Origin: Pseudomonas sp. dw_358
GTDB taxonomy: Bacteria; Pseudomonadota; Gammaproteobacteria; Pseudomonadales; Pseudomonadaceae
Direction: 5' to 3'
Length of the DNA: 64,000 bases
Assembly (NCBI RefSeq): GCF_018449655.1
Contig: NZ_JAAVUX010000022.1
Location: 1 to 64,000 of the forward strand
Both the position numbers and the translations under genes were made by a program. The notes beneath the pieces are model-generated. The model made no database searches. It saw only the letters and a list, made by a program, of their open reading frames with translations, and was not told the DNA's origin. Positions 17,773 through 27,370 of this stretch are shown one piece after another. How positions within the stretch are numbered: the stretch's first letter is position 1; every line of letters starts with the position of its first letter.

Positions 17773-18681
17773 TCAATCCGACAACGCGGTCAGGGGCCCA
17801 AACCGCCCCACCACCGCCTCGATAAATCGCCGCACCTTCGCCGTCTTCTGCCGATGCGCACTGTACAGCAAATGCATCGGCCGGCTCGGCGCCTGGAAGT
17901 CGGCCAGCAAGCGCACCAACTGCCCACTGCCCAGGGCCGGCTCCAGAAAATCTGCCGGCCCCAGCACGATGCCGAAGCCGTCGATGGCCGCCGTCAGCAA
18001 GGCCTTGCTTTCGTTGACCTGCAGGCGGCTGGCAACCCGCACGGTGTGGGTCTCGCCATTTCGGCTGAACTGCCATTCGCGGTCGGCCGGACGCGACCAG
18101 AACACGTACCCCAGGCATTCGTGGCCCTGCAGATCCGACGGAATCAGCGGGGTGCCGTGCCGGGCCAGATAATCGGGCGCGGCCGCCACCAGGAGGCGGT
18201 AGGGTGCCAACGGTCGGGCCGTCAGACTGGCGTTGTGCAGCGGCCCGATACGAAAGGCCGCTTCAAAGCCCTCCTCCACCAGATCTACCGCGCGATCGGT
18301 CAGGTGCAGATCGATCTCCACCTCCGGGTACTGGCGCAAGAAGCCGGTGATAAAGGGCATCAGGCTGTAGGACCCGAATGTCACCGGGGCGGAGATTTTA
18401 AGGGTCCCACGAGGCATGTCGCTCATGACCTGGGCCAGGGAATCTGCGGCCACGGCCTCGTCGACGATGTGCTTGCAGCGTTCGTAATACGCCGCGCCCA
18501 GTTCAGTGAGGCTTTGTCGGCGGGTGGTACGGTTGAGCAGGCGAGCGCCGAGGTGCCGTTCCAGTGCGGCTACGTGCTTGGCCACCATCTGCGCAGACAG
18601 GCCCAGGCGGGGCGCTGCGCCGGCATAGGAACCCGCCTGCACGGCCGCGACGAAAGCGCTCATGCTGGTCAAACGATCCAT
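17773..18681 (-). CDS. LysR-family transcriptional regulator
   Basis: A 302-aa LysR protein with the HTH in residues 1-60 (MDRLTSMSAFVAAVQAGS, LGLSAQMVAKHVAALERHLG) and an effector domain. The subgroup resembles DsdC/AaeR-like regulators common in Pseudomonas. It is divergent from the NADP-oxidoreductase gene (97-nt spacer), which it likely regulates. Confidence 0.85.
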   Translation of the reverse strand: MDRLTSMSAFVAAVQAGSYAGAAPRLGLSAQMVAKHVAALERHLGARLLNRTTRRQSLTELGAAYYERCKHIVDEAVAADSLAQVMSDMPRGTLKISAPVTFGSYSLMPFITGFLRQYPEVEIDLHLTDRAVDLVEEGFEAAFRIGPLHNASLTARPLAPYRLLVAAAPDYLARHGTPLIPSDLQGHECLGYVFWSRPADREWQFSRNGETHTVRVASRLQVNESKALLTAAIDGFGIVLGPADFLEPALGSGQLVRLLADFQAPSRPMHLLYSAHRQKTAKVRRFIEAVVGRFGPLTALSD

Positions 18682-18778
18682 TCACTATTCCTGGTATTGA
18701 GAGCAAGTACAGAACGAGGATTTATCTCTTCGTCGTCGCCAATCATCATAAGCCCTCCAACACATCGAGGAGAACGAC

Positions 18779-19441
18779 ATGCGTATCGGAATCATCGGAG
18801 CGGGTTTTATCGGACGCGCCGTGGCGCAACTGCTCATCGCCGCTGGCCATGAGGCCATGCTCAGCAATTCCCGCGGGCCGAAGACCCTGACCAGTGTGGC
18901 CAGTGGCATCCCCGGCAGCCAGGTGGGCACGGTGGAACAGGCGGCAGCTTTTGGCGATATGGTGTTGCTGGCCATCCCGTTCGAATATTACCCGCACGTT
19001 CCTGCTCAGTGGCTGGCCGGCAAGATCGTGCTGGATGCCAACAACTATTACCCCGACCGCGACGGCCAAGTGCCGGTGCTGGACCGGTTCGAGACCACCA
19101 CCAGCCGCCTGATTGCCGAGCACTTCAAGGATGCCCGCGTGGTCAAGGTGTTCAATGCCATTCTCGCCAACGACCTGTTGACCGATGGGCGCCCCAGCCA
19201 CACGCCAGAGCGCCGTGCCCTGCCGATTGCAGCGGACGATGCCGAAGCCAAGGTGGCGGTCACGCAGTTGCTGGATGACGTCGGTTTCGACACCGTGGAC
19301 ACGGGCGGACTGGATGACAGCTGGCGTTTCGAGCGAGCCAAGCCGGCCTATTGCGTCCCGCTGGACAAGGACGGCCTGCGCACCGCCTTGGCGGCCGCCG
19401 AGCGCGAGGTGGAATTGCCCATGGGCTCGTGGCGGCGCTGA
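18779..19441 (+). CDS. NADPH-dependent F420-reductase-like oxidoreductase
   Basis: A 220-aa Rossmann-fold protein with an N-terminal dinucleotide-binding motif (IGIIGAGFIGRAVAQLL, residues 3-19) and an NSRG segment as in the coenzyme-F420-dependent NADP oxidoreductase family. F420 is not expected in Pseudomonas, so the real partner is probably another NADP-linked substrate. It lies divergent from a LysR gene. Confidence 0.8.
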   Translation: MRIGIIGAGFIGRAVAQLLIAAGHEAMLSNSRGPKTLTSVASGIPGSQVGTVEQAAAFGDMVLLAIPFEYYPHVPAQWLAGKIVLDANNYYPDRDGQVPVLDRFETTTSRLIAEHFKDARVVKVFNAILANDLLTDGRPSHTPERRALPIAADDAEAKVAVTQLLDDVGFDTVDTGGLDDSWRFERAKPAYCVPLDKDGLRTALAAAEREVELPMGSWRR

Positions 19442-19523
19442 ACCGGCCACCCGCGCACTGGACACGCCGTTCGTTCGCCATTAGCCTGTGCCGCTGGTTT
19501 TTTCGGCAGTCAGGTTTTTCCAT

Positions 19524-19817
19524 ATGGACATGAAACTCCCCGCGCTCGGCGTGCTCCTGTGCGCATTCTCGTTCCAGGCCTCGGCGGCCATGCGTTGCAA
19601 TTCGACGCTGGTCAGCGAAGGCGATTCTACCTTCGAAGTCCAGCGCAAATGCGGCGCTCCGGCCAACCGCGAAGTGATACCGGCCGCGCCGGTGACGGGC
19701 AACAAACCCAACCAATCGGTCACGGTGGAGAACTGGGAATACGGCCCCTGGTCGGGCGCCTATTACCTGCTCAAATTTTTCGACGGCAAGCTGGTCAGCA
19801 TCGACATGTCACGCTGA
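19524..19817 (+). CDS. DUF2845 secreted protein
   Basis: A 97-aa exported protein. It has a cleavable signal peptide (MKLPALGVLLCAFSFQASA) and then a small beta-rich domain with CNSTLVSEGDSTFEV and a C-terminal WEYGPW...GKLVSIDMSR, the pattern of DUF2845. Two Cys in the mature part could form a disulfide. It ends 9 nt inside the convergent EamA gene. Function unknown. Confidence 0.75.
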   Translation: MDMKLPALGVLLCAFSFQASAAMRCNSTLVSEGDSTFEVQRKCGAPANREVIPAAPVTGNKPNQSVTVENWEYGPWSGAYYLLKFFDGKLVSIDMSR

Positions 19818-20675
19818 AGCCGGCACGGCGGCGCGCCGCAGCTCGCTGATCACGATCCCGCCCAGGATCAACAGCGCGCCGAAGAACTGCACCGCCGTGA
19901 AGCGATCTCCCGCCAGGAAGTAGCCGAAAAGGCCACTGAAAACCGGCTCGCAGATCAGCACCAGCGCCACGGTGCGCGGCGCCAGCACCGCTTGGGCGCC
20001 GGTCTGGATGTAATAGGCCAGAGCTGTCCCCAGCAGCGCGATGGCCACCACCGCGCTCAACGTGGAGTACGAGTCCGGCAGGGCAAAATCCCCCGTCGCC
20101 TGGCTCCAGATCAGCGACAGCACGCCCACCGTGCTCAGCTGAATGAACGCCGAGGTCTGCGCCGATGCTGCGGTCCGGATACGCGAAAGCATCACCACGT
20201 GGCTGGCAAAGCCCACCGCGCAGCCGAGGATCAACAGGTCGCCCACGTGCAGGCTGAACCCTTCCAGACTCAGCAACCCGAGGCCCGTCAAGGCGATCAG
20301 GGTCCCGATGGCCTGCCGCAGGCTGGGGCGGCCCTGGCCGATCAGAAACAGAATGAGCGGGGTGAACACACTGGTCAGACCGGTGATGAAACCGGCGTTG
20401 GACGGGGTCGTCAGCCCTACCCCGCTGGTCTGCAGGGTGAAGGCCAGAAACAGGACCGCGCCGATGCTGATGCCGCCTGCCCAGTCGCGACGGGACAAAC
20501 GCGGCAGGGCGCGAATCACGAAGGGCAACAGGGACGCGGCGGCCAGAAGGAAGGTGCAGGCATTGAGCGCGGAGGCACTGAGGGTGGCAAGGCTGTCGTG
20601 CTTGGCGACAAAGCTCCAGCCCCAGATCGCGGTGACCAGGACCAGCGCGGCCAGCCAGAGGGGTTGACGAGACAT
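19809..20675 (-). CDS. DMT-superfamily EamA transporter
   Basis: A 288-aa, ten-helix drug/metabolite exporter with two EamA repeats (first begins VLVTAIWGWSFVAKHDSL; second near residue 150 with VVMLSRI). In-frame ATGs at 20699 and 20690 are also possible because none has a clear Shine-Dalgarno. The 3' end overlaps the convergent DUF2845 gene by 9 nt. Substrate unknown. Confidence 0.83.
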   Translation of the reverse strand: MSRQPLWLAALVLVTAIWGWSFVAKHDSLATLSASALNACTFLLAAASLLPFVIRALPRLSRRDWAGGISIGAVLFLAFTLQTSGVGLTTPSNAGFITGLTSVFTPLILFLIGQGRPSLRQAIGTLIALTGLGLLSLEGFSLHVGDLLILGCAVGFASHVVMLSRIRTAASAQTSAFIQLSTVGVLSLIWSQATGDFALPDSYSTLSAVVAIALLGTALAYYIQTGAQAVLAPRTVALVLICEPVFSGLFGYFLAGDRFTAVQFFGALLILGGIVISELRRAAVPASA

Positions 20676-20765
20676 GGATCGAGTAGACATGGGTACCATC
20701 TGTGCAGGGTGCCAACCCTAATGGTGCCCGACAGAAATTTCAAGACATCTGTCGGGCACCGAGGC

Positions 20766-22406
20766 TTACAGCTTGAAGCGCCCGACGAGCACGTTGAACG
20801 AGCTGGCCAGCCGTGACAGGTCCTGGCTTGACGAGCTGGTCTGGTTGGCCGCCGTTGCGGTCTGGGTCGACAGGTCCTGGATGTTGACCAGGTTGCGGTC
20901 CACTTCGCGCGCCACGTGGGCCTGCTCTTCAGCGGCGCTGGCGATCACCAGGTTGCGCTCATCGATACTGCCGACGGCGACGGTGATGCGGTCCAGCGCA
21001 GCGTCGGCGGCCTGTGCCAGCTGCTGGGTGTTGTCAGCCAGTTTCTGGCTGTTGCCCATGGCGGCCACGGCCTGGTGGGTGGTGTTCTGCACCGCGCCGA
21101 TCATGCTCTCGATTTCACCGGTGGAGGTCTGGGTGCGATGGGCCAGGGCGCGCACTTCATCGGCCACCACAGCAAAGCCACGGCCCTGCTCGCCGGCCCG
21201 AGCCGCTTCGATGGCAGCGTTCAGCGCCAGCAGGTTGGTCTGCTCGGCGATGCCACGAATCACGTCCACTACTTTGCCGATGTCGCGCACCTGACCGGCG
21301 AGGGTCTGCACGGTCTCGGACGAGGTGGTGATTTCCCGCGACATGCTGGCGATGGCACCGACGGCTTCACGTACCTGGCCGCGGCCGGTCAGGGCTTGTT
21401 CGCTAGTGGTGCGCGAGGCTTCGGAAGCCGACACGGCGTTGCGCGCCACTTCTTCCACGGCCGAGGTCATCTCGGTAACGGCGGTGGCGGCCTGCTGGAT
21501 TTCATCGTTCTGGCGGGTCAGGCCGCGGGAGCTTTCCTCGGTCACGGCGTTGAGTTCTTCAGCGGCCGAAGCCAATTGGCCGGAGGCGTTGGCAATTTCC
21601 AGGATGGTCGACTTGAGGTTGATCTGCATGTCGTTGAGCGCGGTCAGCAGCTGGCCGGTTTCGTCGGTGCTGGTGCTGACAATAGCGGTCTGCAGATCGC
21701 CCTTGGCAATGCGCTGGGCGCCGGCCACGGCGACGCTGATCGGCCGGGTGATTGCCCGGGTGATCAACAGGCCAAGGCCGATGGCGGCGATAAAGGCGAT
21801 GAGCATGCCGCTGTAGAGCATCCAGGTCGCCGACTGGGTGCTGCGGTGAGCGGCTTCGGCCGCTGCGTCTGCGGCACGCTTGTTGGCATCGATGATCTTG
21901 TCCTGGGACGCCATCACGCGACGGTAGGATTCGATCACGTCGCTGCCCAGCACCTTGTGAGCCGTATCGAAATCATGGGCCATGACTGCCGTCACCACGC
22001 GGTCCATGCCGGCCTGGTACATCGGCAGGTCCGTGGCCATCTGGTCGGCGGCGGCGCGCTCTTCGGCGCCCATTGGCGTGGCGCGGTAGGTGGCGAAGGC
22101 TTTTTCACCCGCCGCGCGGTTGGCCTTCATGGAATCCAGGGTGGCAGTGATGTCTGACGGCGACGCGTTGTTCTGCGCCAGGGCGATCAGTTTATAAGCG
22201 TCACGGTGCTGGGCGACGTTCTTGGCCTTGGTTTCGTAGGCGTTGGTGACCGACGCCAGGTTGATGGAAAACACCGAATCCAGGCGGCCCGACAATTCGT
22301 TCATCGTCAGGCAGCCGAGCACGCCAATCACCAAGGTGATACACGCGCAGACAATAAAAGACGCGAGCAGCTTGCTCGACAGTTTTGCATTTGCAAACAA
22401 GGCCAT
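20766..22406 (-). CDS. Methyl-accepting chemotaxis protein with 4HB-type sensor
   Basis: A 546-aa chemoreceptor. It has TM1 (residues ~10-32), a periplasmic four-helix-bundle-like domain (~33-195), TM2 (~196-218), HAMP (~219-270) and the cytoplasmic signalling domain with the hairpin tip EQTNLLALNAAIEAARAGEQGRG (shown in part) near 395. The start MALFANAK (22406) is chosen over the longer frame because a sigma-28-like promoter lies just upstream at 22439-22465. Ligand unknown. Confidence 0.92.
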   Translation of the reverse strand: MALFANAKLSSKLLASFIVCACITLVIGVLGCLTMNELSGRLDSVFSINLASVTNAYETKAKNVAQHRDAYKLIALAQNNASPSDITATLDSMKANRAAGEKAFATYRATPMGAEERAAADQMATDLPMYQAGMDRVVTAVMAHDFDTAHKVLGSDVIESYRRVMASQDKIIDANKRAADAAAEAAHRSTQSATWMLYSGMLIAFIAAIGLGLLITRAITRPISVAVAGAQRIAKGDLQTAIVSTSTDETGQLLTALNDMQINLKSTILEIANASGQLASAAEELNAVTEESSRGLTRQNDEIQQAATAVTEMTSAVEEVARNAVSASEASRTTSEQALTGRGQVREAVGAIASMSREITTSSETVQTLAGQVRDIGKVVDVIRGIAEQTNLLALNAAIEAARAGEQGRGFAVVADEVRALAHRTQTSTGEIESMIGAVQNTTHQAVAAMGNSQKLADNTQQLAQAADAALDRITVAVGSIDERNLVIASAAEEQAHVAREVDRNLVNIQDLSTQTATAANQTSSSSQDLSRLASSFNVLVGRFKL

Positions 22407-22438
22407 GAGCGGATGCTCCCCAAAAAGGTGTGCTTCAG

Positions 22439-22465
22439 CTATCGGCCGGCCTTGAGAAAGATTCA
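22439..22465 (-). promoter_or_regulatory. FliA (sigma-28)-like promoter of the chemoreceptor gene
   Basis: On the minus strand, TGAATCTT (22458-22465), an 11-nt spacer and GCCGATAG (22439-22446) match the FliA consensus TAAAGTTT-N11-GCCGATAA at 5/8 and 7/8 positions. It ends 32 nt before the chosen ATG. Flagellar sigma-factor control is usual for chemoreceptors. Confidence 0.65.
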
Positions 22466-22524
22466 GGGTAAACATGAAGAAATTTACAGGTTTACCCGCG
22501 ATCACGAACCCGCAAACCCGACAG

Positions 22525-22971
22525 TCACCGGTGCGTGACCAGAGAGTCACGCCCGTAGCGTGCAATGAGACGAGGCCGCAGGGTGTCGTAGCTCCAGAAA
22601 AACAGGTAGGTGTACGGCAGGAAAAACAACAATACCCCCAAGTCCAGCAACAAGGCCTCGATCAGGCTGAGGCTCAGCCACCAGGCAATCAAGGGCACGC
22701 CGACCATGATCAGCCCCCCTTCGAACGCCAGCGCATGCAACAGGCGCAAGGCTGTGCCCTGTCGCCAGCCATATCGGGATTTCAGGCGATCAAAGCCCAT
22801 GTTGAACAGTACGTTCCAGCCCAACGCCAGCACACAATTGGCCGCCGTGACGGCGCCCATGTCCCAGAACGCCTTCCCGGTGATCCAGGCAAACAGGGGC
22901 GTGCACAGGAGAATCGCCAGCCCTTCGAAGCAGGCGGCCTGGAATACACGTTCGACGGTGCTTTTGCTCAT
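22525..22971 (-). CDS. PACE-family proton-coupled efflux transporter (AceI-like)
   Basis: A 148-aa inner-membrane protein with four helices arranged as two BTP (bacterial transmembrane pair) repeats: VERVFQAACFEGLAILL and ALRLLHALAFEGGLIMVGVPL each begin a repeat, and the conserved Glu appears in both first helices. Length and pattern match PACE exporters of biocides such as chlorhexidine or of short-chain diamines. The start MSKSTVERV (22971) is chosen over the longer frame. It is divergent from a LysR gene across a spacer with a perfect 10-bp inverted repeat, as AceI is from AceR. Confidence 0.88.
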   Translation of the reverse strand: MSKSTVERVFQAACFEGLAILLCTPLFAWITGKAFWDMGAVTAANCVLALGWNVLFNMGFDRLKSRYGWRQGTALRLLHALAFEGGLIMVGVPLIAWWLSLSLIEALLLDLGVLLFFLPYTYLFFWSYDTLRPRLIARYGRDSLVTHR

Positions 22972-23024
22972 GATCCTCACTGCCCTGTAAGGGAGACTCG
23001 TGTTGCGATTATCCACATTCAATC

Positions 23025-23049
23025 CGATACTAATAATCAATTAGTATCG
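23025..23049. promoter_or_regulatory. Probable LysR operator: 10-bp perfect inverted repeat
   Basis: CGATACTAAT-AATCA-ATTAGTATCG lies between the divergent PACE and LysR genes (54 nt from the PACE ATG, 17 nt from the LysR ATG). It contains ATAC-N13-GTAT, in line with the T-N11-A type of LysR sites. The symmetry is perfect over 10 bp each side. Confidence 0.75.
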
Positions 23050-23065
23050 AAATAGACGATAATTG

Positions 23066-23920
23066 ATGATTTCCAACGACATGCTGCAAGCTTTTGTCAT
23101 GGCCGCGAGCAAGGGCTCGTTTTCGGCGGCCGCCCAGGCGCTGGGCAAAAGTCAGTCGACAGTCAGCGCGGCGGTGGCCAACCTGGAGATCGACCTGGGG
23201 CTGCAATTGTTCGATCGCAGCACCCGCAAGCCTGGCCTGACGCCGGCCGGAAGGGTCATGCTTCAAAGGGCCGAGGACATGCTGGCGGCCAACAGCCGCT
23301 TGTTGCTCGCGGCGGCGGAGCTGGGAGGGGGTCAGGAAGCGCGGCTGACGGTCGCCTTGTCCGACACCTATCAGTCCGACCGCTTCGAGGCTGCCTTGAG
23401 CGGCTTTGCCCAACGTTATCCGCAACTGGAACTCGAATGCCTGATCGCCGAGCACCTGGACCAACTCACCTTGCTTGAGCAAGGGCGCGCGCAGCTGGCC
23501 TTTGTCGAGCAGCAGGGCAGCTACCCGGCAGACCTGAGCTGCGCCACGGTCAAGGAGCGCACAGAATTTGCCCTGTTCGTCCACCGCGACCACACCCTGG
23601 CGAGTTGGGACGGGGTAGACCGCCAGCGGCTGCGCGAGCACCGAGAGTTGCGCCTGAGCACCATCGCCGACGCTCACCGGGCACCGAGCCAAGGCCAGGT
23701 GTGGTCGGCGTCCAGTTACCTGTTATTGGTGGAAATGGCCCAGCGCGGCGTTGGTTGGGCCTCGCTGCCGCGCTGGCTGGTGGCGCGCTTTGCCGATGGC
23801 TCGCTGGTGGAATTGCCGGCCCGGGGCTTTCCCCGGGCAGTGGCCGTCGATGCCCTGTGGTCGCGGCTGCATCCTCCGGGGCCGGCCGGGGCCTGGCTGC
23901 TGGCGCAAATGCTCGATTGA
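23066..23920 (+). CDS. LysR-family regulator of the PACE exporter (AceR-like)
   Basis: A 284-aa LysR protein. HTH at residues ~1-60 (MLQAFVMAASKGSFSAAA, LGKSQSTVSAAVANLE), effector domain to the end. Start ATG 23066; TTG 23063 directly precedes it and ATG 23081 (MLQAF) is an alternative. Arrangement and the inverted repeat at 23025-23049 make it the likely regulator of the divergent PACE gene and of itself. Confidence 0.85.
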   Translation: MISNDMLQAFVMAASKGSFSAAAQALGKSQSTVSAAVANLEIDLGLQLFDRSTRKPGLTPAGRVMLQRAEDMLAANSRLLLAAAELGGGQEARLTVALSDTYQSDRFEAALSGFAQRYPQLELECLIAEHLDQLTLLEQGRAQLAFVEQQGSYPADLSCATVKERTEFALFVHRDHTLASWDGVDRQRLREHRELRLSTIADAHRAPSQGQVWSASSYLLLVEMAQRGVGWASLPRWLVARFADGSLVELPARGFPRAVAVDALWSRLHPPGPAGAWLLAQMLD

Positions 23921-24026
23921 GTCGCTGCGGTTTACGTAACCTTTACCTACCCTAGACCTGCCTTTACACGCATCCGTGGTTTTATACGTCCATGGCGAAC
24001 CCAAACATGACGCCAGAGGAGACACC

Positions 24027-24365
24027 ATGTTTTCGAAGATGACCCAAGCCTTGATCCTGTCCGGTTGCCTGCTTGCCGCTGGAGCGGCATCGGCTGATCA
24101 GCGTGATGTGATAGTGCCCGTCATCGCCGGGGCGGCCGTCGGCGCCGTGTTGGCCACCGCCCTGAGCGACGGCCACCCCCACCACTACCACCCGCAGTAT
24201 CAGGGCTACTACCAACCGCGCTATCAGCCGGTGTATCAGCAGGTAGCCTACGTACCGGTTGGACCGCGCCCCGAGTACCGCCACTGGGCCCCACCACCAC
24301 CCCGCGGCTATTACGACCGGGGCTACGAACACGGGTATGACCGTGGTCCGGGTGGTCGCTGGTAA
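24027..24365 (+). CDS. Secreted His/Tyr/Pro-rich small protein
   Basis: A 112-aa exported protein. Signal peptide MTQALILSGCLLAAGAASA, then a Gly/Ala-rich hydrophobic segment (IVPVIAGAAVGAVLATAL, residues ~31-48) like a glycine zipper, then a low-complexity tail rich in His, Tyr, Gln and Pro with repeated YQP/YQ units and C-terminal RGY repeats. AGAGGAG precedes the ATG. The tail could bind metal or coat the envelope; no named family with confidence. Confidence 0.7.
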   Translation: MFSKMTQALILSGCLLAAGAASADQRDVIVPVIAGAAVGAVLATALSDGHPHHYHPQYQGYYQPRYQPVYQQVAYVPVGPRPEYRHWAPPPPRGYYDRGYEHGYDRGPGGRW

Positions 24366-24372
24366 CTGAAAC

Positions 24373-24410
24373 GCGGTGGCCTGCCAGTCCATGGACTGAC
24401 AGGCCACCGC
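24373..24410. terminator. Long perfect hairpin between convergent genes
   Basis: GCGGTGGCCTG (24373-24383) pairs with CAGGCCACCGC (24400-24410), and the inside CAGTCCATGGACTG is itself a palindrome, so the stem is about 18-19 bp with one C-A mismatch and essentially no loop. It fills the gap between two convergent genes. There is no T-run on either side, but a bidirectional terminator is the simplest role. Confidence 0.55.
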
Positions 24411-24419
24411 CTCCCCACC

Positions 24420-25343
24420 TCAAACCCGCACCATCAAATCCCCCCGCTCCTGCGCCACCTCGTGCAACACGTCACGCACCCAATCGATGAACACCCTGAC
24501 CCGAGGCGACAACTGCCGATGGGGCGGGTACACCGCCGATACCGGCCAGGCCGGCACTGGAAAATCGGGCAACACTTCAACCAGCCGCCCCACTTGCAAC
24601 TGGCGTTGTACGTTGTAGCGCGGTGCCTGGATCAGGCCGAAGCCGCCCTCGCAGGCGCTGACATAAGCATCGGCACTGTTGATTGTCAGCACCCCCGGCA
24701 ACATGACCTCGCGCACCTGCCCGTCCATTTCGAATTCGCAGGCAAAAGGTTGCCCGCTGCTCGACGCGAAATGCACCGCACGATGCCCGGCCAAGTCCTG
24801 AAGGGTCTGTGGGATACCGTGCTCGGCCAGATAACCGGGGCTTGCGCAGGTCACCTGCGCCAGGCGCACCAACGGTCGCGCCACCAGGCCCAGGTCGTGG
24901 ATGATGCCGGCGCGAATGGCGCAGTCGACACCCTCGCGCTGCAAATGCACCTGTCGATCATGCAAACCGATGTCCAGCTGCAACTCGGGATAGCGCCGAT
25001 AGAAGTCGGGCAGGCGCGGCATGATCCAGACGCAGCCGAACGCCGCCGGCATGTCCACCCGCAGGGTGCCTCGGGGCTGGCCGCGCTGGACCGACAGCGA
25101 GTTTTCCAGGTCATCGAGCTCGGCCAACAGATGCCGACAGCGCTGGTAATAGGCTTCGCCGTCCAGCGTCGCGCGGACTTGGCGCGTGGTGCGCACCAGC
25201 AACTGCACCCCCAAGTGCGCCTCCAGTTGCTGGATGGCCAGGGAAACGCTGGCCCGAGGCAGGTTGAGGTCGTCGGCGGCCTTGCCGAAGCCGCCCAGTT
25301 CGATGATGCGGCTGAACACCAGCATCGCCTGTAAACGGTCCAT
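24420..25343 (-). CDS. LysR-family transcriptional regulator
   Basis: A 307-aa LysR regulator of the common MDRLQAMLVFSRIIE type, with HTH in residues 1-60 (LNLPRASVSLAIQQLEAHLG) and an effector domain. Start at 25343 rather than four codons upstream. It is divergent from an aldo/keto reductase gene (113-nt spacer), its likely target, a pairing frequent in Pseudomonas. Confidence 0.85.
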   Translation of the reverse strand: MDRLQAMLVFSRIIELGGFGKAADDLNLPRASVSLAIQQLEAHLGVQLLVRTTRQVRATLDGEAYYQRCRHLLAELDDLENSLSVQRGQPRGTLRVDMPAAFGCVWIMPRLPDFYRRYPELQLDIGLHDRQVHLQREGVDCAIRAGIIHDLGLVARPLVRLAQVTCASPGYLAEHGIPQTLQDLAGHRAVHFASSSGQPFACEFEMDGQVREVMLPGVLTINSADAYVSACEGGFGLIQAPRYNVQRQLQVGRLVEVLPDFPVPAWPVSAVYPPHRQLSPRVRVFIDWVRDVLHEVAQERGDLMVRV

Positions 25344-25456
25344 GGTCCCACCCATTGTTTAGATTTGACGAATAGTTAAAACAATATCAGCGGGTTTATC
25401 CAGAAAAGGATCAAGCAGACACTGATCAGGTCTTTTCACAGCAAGGAGAACGCCTC

Positions 25457-26452
<996 letters not shown>

Positions 26453-26824
26453 GCCTCCTCTGCTGCAGGCGCCTGCGATCGCCGCCACACCCAGGATCCG
26501 CGTGGCAGTGATCGCCATCTTTTACCGGGTAAAATTTTGCATCATACTGTCCCGGATCACCGTTACATCACCTGAACAAGGGATGCCTGGGTACGGCTAC
26601 AGGCTGGCGACGCCCCCTCGGTCCATCTCGACGTCGAGTGTCGATCGCCCCTTGATTTCGAAAGGCTGCCGGGCAGGCACCCGTGTAGGCGTTTTCATCG
26701 CCGCACGACAGAAATACCCCCCACTCAGCTCATTATCAGCTCCGCACAGCCCGGCTGTTTTGCCCACCGCAAAACTTGCCCCTTGTTCCAGGGTCCAAAT
26801 CAAGTCTTCCTCCAAGGCCTGCCC
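26453..26824. other. 372-nt gap upstream of crtZ; palindrome at 26520-26534
   Basis: No convincing gene is seen. The stretch holds TTTTACC-G-GGTAAAA (26520-26534), a perfect palindrome. On the minus strand it lies directly before an ATG (26518) starting MAITATRILGVAAIAG, which vaguely resembles a TetR N-terminus but soon runs antisense into the reductase gene. A TATGAT (-10-like, minus strand) lies at 26542-26547. On the plus strand TTTTGCAT (26535-26542) recalls the TTGCATAA repeats of the crtE/idi spacer. It may contain the crtZ promoter. Confidence 0.4.
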
Positions 26825-27370
26825 ATGCTCGTCGACACCCTCATCTTCCTCACCACCCTGACCCTCATGGAAGGCTTCGCCTGGTGGGCGCATAAGTATG
26901 TGATGCATGGGTGGGGCTGGGGTTGGCATCGCTCCCATCACGAGCCGCACGCAGGCTGGTTCGAAAAGAACGATCTGTATGCGCTGGTGTTCGCCGGGGT
27001 GGCGATCCTGTTGATCTGGCTCGGCACGAACGGGATGCACCCGCTGGAATGGGTCGGCGCGGGCATGACCGGCTACGGTCTTCTGTATTTTCTGGTGCAT
27101 GACGGCCTGGTGCACAAGCGCTGGCCCTTGCGCCACGTGCCGCGCCGCGGCTACCTCAAGCGGCTCTACCAGGCCCACCGCATGCACCATGCCGTGGATG
27201 GCAAGGAGCGGTGCGTGTCCTTCGGCTTTCTTTACGCGCCGTCCGCCGAGCAACTCAAGCGCGAGTTGCGCGACCTACACGGCGGGCCACTACGCCGCAC
27301 TAACGAGGGCGTTGCCACAACTGCTCAGGACGCGGCGGCCAGGTCGCACCCCGAGCGCTCAAAGCCGTGA
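26825..27370 (+). CDS. crtZ: Beta-carotene 3-hydroxylase (CrtZ)
   Basis: A 181-aa membrane di-iron hydroxylase that converts beta-carotene to zeaxanthin through beta-cryptoxanthin. The four histidine clusters of the family are present: HKYVMH (~21-26), HRSHH (~34-38), HDGLVH (~96-101) and HRMHH (~119-123). The start at MLVDTLIF (26825) is chosen over a TTG at 26783. The gene converges on crtB and overlaps its 3' end by 71 nt. The same inverted placement of crtZ is found in Pantoea clusters. Confidence 0.93.
   Translation: MLVDTLIFLTTLTLMEGFAWWAHKYVMHGWGWGWHRSHHEPHAGWFEKNDLYALVFAGVAILLIWLGTNGMHPLEWVGAGMTGYGLLYFLVHDGLVHKRWPLRHVPRRGYLKRLYQAHRMHHAVDGKERCVSFGFLYAPSAEQLKRELRDLHGGPLRRTNEGVATTAQDAAARSHPERSKP

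Noticed and set aside
26502..26861. 119-aa plus-strand frame before crtZ
   Set aside because: Ser/Pro-rich composition without coding pattern, and it overlaps the crtZ start in another frame.
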